From SLQH01 sp964612995 (lineage in GTDB: Bacteria > Planctomycetota > UBA11346): a DNA stretch of 16,018 nt. The notes beneath the pieces are model-generated. The model was not told the origin of the DNA and searched no databases. It saw only the letters and a list, made by a program, of their open reading frames with translations. This document shows positions 7,095 to 13,478 of this stretch, piece after piece. The number at the start of each line of letters is the position of its first letter. Within the stretch, counting starts at the first letter, position 1. The stretch lies in the NCBI GenBank assembly GCA_964612995.1, contig CAZTGE010000096.1, positions 1-16,018 on the forward strand. Reading direction: 5' to 3'. The position numbers were made by a program, and so were the translations under genes.

Positions 7095-8672
7095 ATGTCC
7101 GCGGCGTCCGATGCGTTCCCCTGGTGGTCGGCAATCCTGATCGATACCTGCGCCATCGGCTGTGCCGCGGCGGCGCTGCTGTGGCCCGGCACGGCGGCCG
7201 GTTTCGCTGCCGCGTTGCCGGTGCTCGGTTTCGTCTTGCTGATCCTGCAGCGTCTCGAGCAGTTGCAGCCGCGCGATGGACGTGGTGGTCCGTCGCGCGC
7301 GTTGTTGGCCGTCAGCCTCGGCTGGGCGCTCGGCGGCGCCGGCCTGCTGCTCGACGCGCTCGAACTCGACGATCGTGGTATGGGGCGGGTGCTCGCCGCC
7401 GCGGCCGGAGTGTTGGTGGCCCTGACCCATGGCGAGATCCTGGTGCGCGGTGTGCTGCGCTGGGCGCTGCCGGCACCGGTCGCGGGTCCACCGATCGCGC
7501 TTTGGGACTGCAGTCTGCTGCGAGCCATGTTCCGCGGAGCGGCCGCGACCCCGAGCCCGGTCAGGCGACCGGCCGGGCTGGATCTGCGCGATTCCTGGGC
7601 GTTCCGCTTCGTGCGCCGTGCTGCGCCCTGGTACGGTCTGCTGTTGGTGATCGGTGCCTGGTTGTGTACCGGTCTGACCGGTCTGCCGTCCGATCGCCGC
7701 GGGATCTACGAGCGCTGCGGCCGGCCGCATGCCGTGTGGGGGCCGGGGCTGCATTGGCATCTGCCCTGGCCGTTCGCGCGGGTGGAGCGGGTGGACTACG
7801 GCACCGTACATCGTCTGGTGCTGGCGGACCTGCTCGATGCCAAGGACGCAGTGTCGCCCCCGGACACCTTGCCGGCGGTGGAGGCGCGCAGCGATCGTTG
7901 GTCGGATCGCCTGTGGGAACGTGCGCACGGCCGCGAACTGCACTTCCTCACTGCCGGACCGGCGCCCGCCGATGACGACGTGCGCGCGCGACGGCCGTTC
8001 GAGCTGATCAACGCCGACGTGGTCCTGCTCTGGCGGGTGGGGCCGACACCCGAAGACGCCCTGGCGTTCGCTTACGGCGGGGCCGATCCGGCGGCGCTGC
8101 TGCGTTCCGAGGCGCGGCGCTGGGTCCAATCGGTCTTCGCCAGCGCGACGCCGCTGCAGTTGATCGGGCGCGATCGCGCGGCGATGGCGCGGCGGATGGC
8201 CGCGGCACTGCAGCGCTCGTGTCGCGCCCTCGCGCTGGGCATCGAGATCGTCGATGTCCATTTCGAGGCGATTCATCCGCCGATCGAGGCGGCACTGTCC
8301 TTCTACGAGGTCCAGGCGGCGGAACGCGAAGCAGTGTCGCAGATCGCGGGGGCCCGGGCCCGGGCGGAGCAGATCATCGCCAGCGCCCGGGTGCAGGCGG
8401 GCGTCGCCGCCGACGAGGCCGGGGCGGCACGCGCCGAGCTGATCAGCGCGGCCCAGGCCCGCGCCGCGGCCAGCGACAGCGAATGTCTCATCGTCGCGGC
8501 CCATCCGCGGGTGTTCCGGCTCGAACGCCATCTCGAGGCCCTCGGCGCCTTGCGTGCCGGAACCAGACTCACCCTGGTCGATCATCGGCTCGCCGCCGAC
8601 CAGCAGACTACGCTCGACCTGCGAGCCCGCTCGCCAGCCGCAGCGGACCTGGATATGGGAGAGAACGATTGA
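7095..8672 (+). CDS. SPFH/prohibitin-domain membrane protein, HflK-like, with multi-pass N-terminus
   Basis: This 525-residue protein is first in the operon. The N-terminus is unusual: hydrophobic segments at about 11-30, 34-52, 68-88 and 97-113, then another at about 179-197 just before the SPFH domain. Canonical HflK has only one transmembrane helix. The SPFH domain (about 198-405) starts with RRGIYERCGRPHAVWGPGLH, matching the family's RGV..RFGK....PGLH pattern, and includes INADVVLLWRV (305-315). An Ala/Arg/Glu-rich coiled coil follows (about 405-465). SPFH proteins form ring-like oligomers in membranes; HflK/HflC restrain the FtsH protease, but no FtsH is nearby. The stop TGA overlaps the next start. 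No Shine-Dalgarno precedes the ATG, so the start is less certain than the frame. Confidence 0.85.
   Translation: MSAASDAFPWWSAILIDTCAIGCAAAALLWPGTAAGFAAALPVLGFVLLILQRLEQLQPRDGRGGPSRALLAVSLGWALGGAGLLLDALELDDRGMGRVLAAAAGVLVALTHGEILVRGVLRWALPAPVAGPPIALWDCSLLRAMFRGAAATPSPVRRPAGLDLRDSWAFRFVRRAAPWYGLLLVIGAWLCTGLTGLPSDRRGIYERCGRPHAVWGPGLHWHLPWPFARVERVDYGTVHRLVLADLLDAKDAVSPPDTLPAVEARSDRWSDRLWERAHGRELHFLTAGPAPADDDVRARRPFELINADVVLLWRVGPTPEDALAFAYGGADPAALLRSEARRWVQSVFASATPLQLIGRDRAAMARRMAAALQRSCRALALGIEIVDVHFEAIHPPIEAALSFYEVQAAEREAVSQIAGARARAEQIIASARVQAGVAADEAGAARAELISAAQARAAASDSECLIVAAHPRVFRLERHLEALGALRAGTRLTLVDHRLAADQQTTLDLRARSPAAADLDMGEND
8657..8671 (+). promoter_or_regulatory. Shine-Dalgarno and TTG start of the second SPFH gene
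   Basis: GGGAGAG (8657-8663) lies 5 bases before TTG at 8669-8671, which overlaps the preceding stop TGA (8670-8672) in the sequence TTGA. The frame is open further upstream, and no ATG or GTG lies close by. The spacing, the overlap and the position of the transmembrane helix all favour this TTG as the start. Confidence 0.75.
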
Positions 8673-9628
8673 CCGCATCTGCGACCCGGTCCCGCCGTCA
8701 TCGCCTCGTGCTGCGGTTGCTCGTGGTCGGCCTCGGTCTGGTGGCGGTGACGGCCCTGTTGTCGACGGTGAGCGTGCGTTCCGCGCAGGCGGTGGTGCTG
8801 ACGCGCTTCGGCGAGCCGCGGGCGGTCCACCTGACCCCGGGGCTGCATTGGCGTGCCCCGCCCCCGATCGATGCTGTCCAGCACATCGACATGCGTCTGC
8901 GCTCGACCTCGAGTGGCATGTACTCGACCCAGTTGGCCGACGGGTCGATCGTGATCATCGAGGCCTTCCTGGTCTGGCGGGTGGCCCAGGATCACGACGG
9001 CGTCCTGAGCTACCTGCGCGCCACCGGCGCCCGGCCGCGTGCGGCCGCGGCCCAGCTGCGTGGCGCGCTCGGCTCTTCGATCCAGACCGTTTCCGGCAGC
9101 TTCGCCATGTCCGATCTGGTCAACACCGATGCCTCCGGGGTCCGGCTCGGCGATTTCGAGGCGGCGCTGCGTGCGCGGCTCGATGAACAGGTCGGTCGCT
9201 ACGGGGTGAGCATAATCGACGTGGGTCTGGAGCGGATGATGGTCCCCGAGCCGATCGTGCGCAGCACCATCCAGGCGATGATCGAGGAGCGCAAGGTCCT
9301 GGCGCAGCACAAGCGCAGCGAAGGCACCGAGCGGTCCGGAGCGATCATGAGCACGGCCTACGCCGACGGGCGACGGATCGTGGCCGAGGCCAAGGCGGAC
9401 GCTTCGCGGATCGAAGCCGAGGGCCGGCGGGAGGCGGCAGAGATCCACGCCGGGATCGAGGCGCGCGATCCGGATCTGTACCGCTACCTGCGCGGGATCG
9501 AAGCCCTGCGCCAGCTCTTCGCCACAGCGCCGACCCTGGTGCTCTCGACCGAGGCCTATCCGCTGCAGATCATCAGCGATGGACCTCCGGATGCCGCGTC
9601 GGCCCAGGACCCGGAGGCCGGGCCGTGA
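8669..9628 (+). CDS. SPFH/prohibitin-domain membrane protein, HflC-like
   Basis: This 319-residue protein has the size and layout of HflC. A basic N-terminus (residues 7-16) precedes one transmembrane helix (about 13-33). The SPFH domain then starts with SAQAVVLTRFGEPRAVHLTPG (38-58), close to the HflC consensus, followed by PPPIDAVQHIDMRL. Residues about 200-265 form the alpha-helical part with EERKVLAQHKRSEG and a coiled coil rich in Ala, Glu and Arg. It is predicted to assemble with the neighbouring SPFH proteins in a membrane complex. It starts at TTG with a 4-base overlap to the first SPFH gene, and its own TGA overlaps the next GTG, so translation is likely coupled. The FtsH-modulator function is known for the family, but the partner here is unproven. 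Confidence 0.87.
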   Translation: MTASATRSRRHRLVLRLLVVGLGLVAVTALLSTVSVRSAQAVVLTRFGEPRAVHLTPGLHWRAPPPIDAVQHIDMRLRSTSSGMYSTQLADGSIVIIEAFLVWRVAQDHDGVLSYLRATGARPRAAAAQLRGALGSSIQTVSGSFAMSDLVNTDASGVRLGDFEAALRARLDEQVGRYGVSIIDVGLERMMVPEPIVRSTIQAMIEERKVLAQHKRSEGTERSGAIMSTAYADGRRIVAEAKADASRIEAEGRREAAEIHAGIEARDPDLYRYLRGIEALRQLFATAPTLVLSTEAYPLQIISDGPPDAASAQDPEAGP

Positions 9629-10632
9629 GCGCGACGCGGCTGGAGACGGCGCTGGCCCAGGCGATCGACCGCGCCTTGCGGGCGCTGATCCTCCTGGTGT
9701 TCGTGGCCTGCGTGTTGTGGCTGACCACCGGCATCCGGCGGGTCAGTCCCGGTGAACAGGTGCTGGTGTTGCGCGCCGGCGCGGTGCGGGCCCATCGGGC
9801 CACGCCGGGGCTGGTCTGGGCCTGGCCGCGCCCCTTCGAGGAGGTCATCAGCGTGCCCGCGCGCGATCGCGCATTGTCGCTGAACGTAAGCGTGCTCGAT
9901 CGGGCTGATCCGACACCGCAGCCGACACTCGCGCCACGTGGCGACGGCGGCTACGTCGTCTGCGCCGCCGCTGCGGCGAGTGGCGAGCGGGGACGTATCG
10001 GCGGCCTGCTGCATCTGAGCGCGCAGGTGGTCTATGAGGTCACCGATGCCGGTCGCTACGCGCTGGGGGTGGCCGACGTGCCCGCGCTGCTCGAGCGTGT
10101 CTTCGCCGCCGCTGCGGTACGCGAATGCGCCGGGCGCAGCGTCGATGCAGTGATGGTCCACGACCTCGATGGTGTCCAGGCGGCGATCGCGGCGCGGATC
10201 AACCGGCGTCTGGCGCAACCCCAGGCTGACCCCGGGATCCGGGTACGGCGTGTCGACCTGACCGTGGGTCTGCCGGCGATCGCGCGCGAGGCCTTCGCCA
10301 CGGCGCAATCGGCAGCGACCGAGGCCTCGCGCTCGGTGGCCCAGGCGCGTTCGGGTGCGCGCGAGCATCGCCAGGAGGCCACCCGCCGGGCCGAAGGCAG
10401 GCGGGCGCAGGCGCAAGGCGCAGCGGCCGAGCGCATCAGTCATGCGCGGATCGTCGCCAACGATGTCGCCGCCCTGCTCGAGGGTGGCAGCGCGGCGAGC
10501 CCGCGTGCGCTGCGCGAGCGGATCTGGAATCGTCGGGTGCTGCCGTTGCTGCGCGCCGCGCGGCGCTGTGTGGTACTCGCGCCCGGTCAGCACGATCGGG
10601 TGCTGATCGCGCCGGCCGGAGGCGGCGGGTGA
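9625..10632 (+). CDS. Third SPFH/prohibitin-domain membrane protein, HflK-like
   Basis: This 335-residue protein has one N-terminal transmembrane helix (about 19-36). An SPFH domain follows from about 38, with VSPGEQVLVLRAGAVRAHRA (40-59) and TPGLVWAWPRPFEEV, the usual GE..v..R.G......PGL pattern. LLHLSAQVVYEV (128-139) matches the conserved second half. The C-terminal part (about 220-275) is a charged, Ala-rich coiled coil. It is clearly different in sequence from the other two SPFH proteins, so this is not a recent duplication. The start is GTG 9625, overlapping the previous TGA by 4 bases, with GGAGG at 9613-9617, 7 bases before. The stop overlaps the ATPase start in the same way. It is likely a third subunit of a hetero-oligomeric membrane ring. 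Confidence 0.83.
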   Translation: MSATRLETALAQAIDRALRALILLVFVACVLWLTTGIRRVSPGEQVLVLRAGAVRAHRATPGLVWAWPRPFEEVISVPARDRALSLNVSVLDRADPTPQPTLAPRGDGGYVVCAAAAASGERGRIGGLLHLSAQVVYEVTDAGRYALGVADVPALLERVFAAAAVRECAGRSVDAVMVHDLDGVQAAIAARINRRLAQPQADPGIRVRRVDLTVGLPAIAREAFATAQSAATEASRSVAQARSGAREHRQEATRRAEGRRAQAQGAAAERISHARIVANDVAALLEGGSAASPRALRERIWNRRVLPLLRAARRCVVLAPGQHDRVLIAPAGGGG

Positions 10633-12524
10633 GCGGCGAGGGCACCATTGGCGATGGGCTGTGCTGCGTCGGCGCTGCGGCACTCGCTCCGGGCGAACGC
10701 CTGTCGCTCGGCCTGCGGCTCGGCGCGGCGATGGCCTCGGTGTGCCTGTTGCTGCTCGCACTGGGCACCGAGCTCATCGTTCCGGAACAGACGGCGGTGG
10801 TCGCGCTGCTCGAGGGGCTCTCCGCGCTGCTGGTCGCGGTACCGGTGCTGGTGCAGGCCGGGCGCGCGCTCGGCGGGGTCGAGCTGACCCGCTTGACCGA
10901 CGTGCTGGTCTCGGTCGCGCTGCTCGCCGCCTGGATCGTCGGCGATCTGCGCACCGCGGCGCTGGTGCCGTTGGCGATGGTTCTGGCCCACGTGCTCGAG
11001 GACCGTTCGGTCATGGGCGCGCGCGAGGCGCTCGACGGTCTCGGCCGTCTGGCGCGGGTGCCGGCACGGGTGCTCGACGCCGCCGGTGTGGAACACGCGG
11101 TTCCAGCCACGGCCGTCGCGATCGGCGATCGGGTCGCGGTGCGAGCGGGCGATCGGCTGCCGGTCGACGGGCAGGTGGTTTCCGGCCATGCCAGCTGCGA
11201 CACCTCGGCGATCACCGGCGAGAGCCTGCCGCGCGAGGTCGGTCCTGGCGACGCGGTCCAGGCCGGCTGGCTCGACCTCGATGGCGCGCTGGTGCTCACC
11301 GCCACCGGCGTCGGCGCCGAGACCGCCATCGGCCGCGTCGCCGATCTCCTGCGCAGCGCTGGCGAGAGCAAGCCGCCGGTGACCCGGGTGCTCGATCGCC
11401 ACGCCGGACGCTACCTCCCGCTGGTGCTGGTGCTGGCCTTGCTGGTGCTGTTCACCACCGGTTCGGTGTCGGCGATGATGGCTCTGCTGGTGGTCTCCTG
11501 TCCTTGCGCGCTGGCCATCGCCGCACCGGCCAGCGCGGTGGCGACCATCGCTGCGGCCAGCCGCCAGGGTGTGCTGGTCAAGGGCACCGCCTTCCTCGAG
11601 CGCTTGGCCGAGGCCGACACCTTGATCCTCGACAAGACCGGCACCCTGACCACCGGCGAGCTGAGCCTGTGCGCGGTGTGTCCGGCGGTGGGGGTCGACC
11701 ACGACGAGCTGCTGGCCACTGCGGCCGCGCTCGCCGCCGGCAGCCGGCATCCGATCAGCCGCGCGGTGGCCGCCGCCTGGGACGGGGCGCTGCCGGAGCT
11801 CACGACGCTGCACGAGCAGCGTGGGCGCGGGTTGAGCGCCAGCTGTGCCGGCGCCCCGGCGGTGCTGGGCAACGTGGCGCTCCTGCGCGAGGTCGGGGTC
11901 ACGGTGAGCGAACAGGTCGAACACGATGGGCCGGCGGTCGCCTGCGCCCATGGCGGTCGCTTCCTCGGCTGGCTGTGCTTTCGCGACCCGCCGCGAGCCG
12001 AGGCGGCCGAAGTGCTCGCCGCGCTGCGCGCAGCCGGAGTGTCGCGGCAGGTGATGGTCACCGGCGACCGGCGGCCGGTGGCCGAACGCATCGCCTCCGA
12101 GGTGGGTATCACGCAGGTACAGGCCGAGGCCCTGCCCGAGGACAAGCTGCGGCTGGTCGAGGCCGAACTGGCCGCCGGACGGATACCGGTGGTGGTCGGT
12201 GACGGCATCAACGACGCCCTGGCGCTGCGCCAGGGAGCGGTCGGCGTCGCGTTCGGCCCCGATTGCGCCGACATCGCCCACCACAGCGCCGACATCGTCG
12301 TGCTCGCAAGTGATCTCGGGCGCCTGGTATCCTTGCTGCGTCTGGCCCGCTCCGCACGCCGGACCATCGGCGTCAACGTGCTCATCGCGCTCGGCTGGAC
12401 CCTGGTGATGGTCGCGCTCGCGGCCACCGGCACTGTCGGACCGCTGACCGCGGCCCTGTTACACAATGGGGGGGCGGTGCTGGTGCTGCTCAATGCCGGC
12501 CGGCTGCTGCACCTCGAGCCCTGA
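10629..12524 (+). CDS. P1B-type (heavy-metal) cation-transporting ATPase without N-terminal metal-binding domain
   Basis: This 631-residue integral membrane pump moves a soft metal cation using ATP. Motifs appear in the right order: TGES (196-199, actuator domain), SCPCALA with the metal-site CPC at 291-293, DKTGTLT (phosphorylated Asp335), the P1B hallmark HP (374-375), and GDGIND (524-529). Eight transmembrane segments are visible (about 33-50, 56-77, 91-104, 107-124, 262-279, 282-304, 580-600, 603-625). No CxxC metal-binding domain is present; a Cys12-Cys13 pair sits in the short N-terminus. The last helix has HNGGA (612-616), not the usual P1B-2 DxGA or P1B-1 signature, so the metal is uncertain (Zn, Mn, Cu or Co). 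The start GTG overlaps the third SPFH gene by 4 bases, with GGAGG 6 bases before. The 3' end overlaps the convergent AraC-family gene. Confidence 0.9.
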   Translation: MSGEGTIGDGLCCVGAAALAPGERLSLGLRLGAAMASVCLLLLALGTELIVPEQTAVVALLEGLSALLVAVPVLVQAGRALGGVELTRLTDVLVSVALLAAWIVGDLRTAALVPLAMVLAHVLEDRSVMGAREALDGLGRLARVPARVLDAAGVEHAVPATAVAIGDRVAVRAGDRLPVDGQVVSGHASCDTSAITGESLPREVGPGDAVQAGWLDLDGALVLTATGVGAETAIGRVADLLRSAGESKPPVTRVLDRHAGRYLPLVLVLALLVLFTTGSVSAMMALLVVSCPCALAIAAPASAVATIAAASRQGVLVKGTAFLERLAEADTLILDKTGTLTTGELSLCAVCPAVGVDHDELLATAAALAAGSRHPISRAVAAAWDGALPELTTLHEQRGRGLSASCAGAPAVLGNVALLREVGVTVSEQVEHDGPAVACAHGGRFLGWLCFRDPPRAEAAEVLAALRAAGVSRQVMVTGDRRPVAERIASEVGITQVQAEALPEDKLRLVEAELAAGRIPVVVGDGINDALALRQGAVGVAFGPDCADIAHHSADIVVLASDLGRLVSLLRLARSARRTIGVNVLIALGWTLVMVALAATGTVGPLTAALLHNGGAVLVLLNAGRLLHLEP

Positions 12525-13400
12525 GCGCTCGCCGCGCATCACCGGCCGCGGCGCGAGGCGGTAGCGCCGGGGAGTGGTGCCGTAGGCGCGTTTGAACAGC
12601 CGGTAGAAATGGCTGTGGTCGTCGATGCCGACCATTTCGGCGACGGTGTGGATGCGCTCGTCGGTCAACCGCAGGCGCGCGGCGGCGCACTCCATGCGCA
12701 GGTCGTTGAGCAGGCGCGTCGCGGTGCAGCCCCGGCGCGCGCGGACCACCCGGTTGATGTGGTCGATGCTGCGCTCGCACAGCCGGGCCAGCGCCGGCAG
12801 GCCCTCGGCGAAGTGGGTCGGGCTGCGCATGCGGATCATGCCGGCCCGCAGCCAGGGCGGCAGATCGGCGTAGGGGCTGCGGGTCCGATGGTCGCGCAGG
12901 TGCAGCAGCAGGGCCAGCGCGGCCATGGCGTTGTGCATCCCGGGCGGGCGCATGATCAGCTCGTTGACCAGATGCTCCAGTCGCTCCAGGTCGCCTGCGG
13001 GGAAGGCGAAGGCCAGTGGTGGCGCACCCGCCGACCAGGGGAAACCCGGGGTCTGCGGACGGTCGAGCAGCGTGGCGGCCGCGGCGATGAAATCGCGACG
13101 GAACAACAGCGCGCTCTCGACCGTGCCGCTGCGCTCGAGCGGGGTGATCAGGTGGCTGCTGTCCGAGGGAACGATCCAGCCCGTGCCCACCGGGATGGTG
13201 TGTGCCGATCCGTCGGGGAGTCTCAATTCCAGCGGGCCGGCCTCGACCAGGCCGACGTACCAATGGTCGCGGCTGCACCAGCCGTGACCCCGGGCCGCCG
13301 GCCAGTGGTAGCGCATGGCGTGGACCGGTTCATCGGTGGTGCAGAAGCTGGCATAGCAAAGCAGCGAATGCTGGGTGGTATCCGGCATGGATGTCGCCAT
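12459..13400 (-). CDS. AraC-family transcriptional regulator
   Basis: This 313-residue protein has the usual AraC-family length. An N-terminal cupin-like effector-binding domain spans about 25-110 (WYVGLVEAGPLELRLPDGS, then IPVGTGWIVPSDSSH). The C-terminal double helix-turn-helix spans about 195-285: first helix pair ALARLCERSIDHINRVVRA, second TVAEMVGIDDHSHFYRLFKR followed by GTTPRRYR, the family signature. It should bind a small ligand, probably a sugar, and control the divergent GH42-like gene 78 bases away. The start ATG 13400 has no Shine-Dalgarno but a promoter sits right before it, suggesting a leaderless mRNA; ATG 13388 is an in-frame alternative. The last ~22 codons lie antisense over the 3' end of the ATPase gene and extend past the conserved domain. 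Confidence 0.88.
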   Translation of the reverse strand: MATSMPDTTQHSLLCYASFCTTDEPVHAMRYHWPAARGHGWCSRDHWYVGLVEAGPLELRLPDGSAHTIPVGTGWIVPSDSSHLITPLERSGTVESALLFRRDFIAAAATLLDRPQTPGFPWSAGAPPLAFAFPAGDLERLEHLVNELIMRPPGMHNAMAALALLLHLRDHRTRSPYADLPPWLRAGMIRMRSPTHFAEGLPALARLCERSIDHINRVVRARRGCTATRLLNDLRMECAAARLRLTDERIHTVAEMVGIDDHSHFYRLFKRAYGTTPRRYRLAPRPVMRGERSGLEVQQPAGIEQHQHRPPIV

Positions 13401-13405
13401 GGCCC

Positions 13406-13434
13406 ATAAAATAGCCGCCGGTGACCACTGACAA
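13406..13434 (-). promoter_or_regulatory. Promoter of the AraC-family gene, placed for a leaderless mRNA
   Basis: On the minus strand, TTGTCA (13434-13429, five of six bases of the -35 consensus) is followed after 17 bases by TTTTAT (13411-13406, four of six). Only 5 bases (13405-13401) separate the -10 box from the ATG at 13400. Initiation at the usual distance would begin in or right at the start codon. The absence of a Shine-Dalgarno sequence fits this. Confidence 0.5.
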
Positions 13435-13459
13435 GCCTCGTGTCGGGTTACGATCCCGA
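13428..13459 (+). promoter_or_regulatory. Candidate promoter and inverted repeat upstream of the GH42-like gene
   Basis: CTGACA (13428-13433, five of six bases of TTGACA) and TACGAT (13449-13454, four of six bases of TATAAT) are 15 bases apart, a short spacing that would fit an activator-dependent promoter. The -35 lies over the -35 of the divergent regulator gene. An interrupted palindrome TCGGG (13443-13447)/CCCGA (13455-13459) surrounds the -10 box and could be an operator. The role of the AraC-family neighbour in binding here is inferred. Confidence 0.35.
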
Positions 13460-13465
13460 TTCGCA

Positions 13466-13472
13466 AAAGGAG
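13466..13472 (+). promoter_or_regulatory. Ribosome binding site that fixes the GH42-like start
   Basis: AAAGGAG lies 6 bases before ATG 13479. A GTG at 13440 is in frame and would add 13 residues, but it has no such site and would lie at or before the candidate promoter. ATG 13479 is therefore preferred. Confidence 0.8.
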
Positions 13473-13478
13473 CTGTAC

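Noticed and set aside
8219..8668. Extended start for the second SPFH protein
   Set aside because: The extra 150 codons overlap the first SPFH gene, where the other frame carries the conserved domain. TTG 8669 has a Shine-Dalgarno and gives an HflC-like N-terminus.
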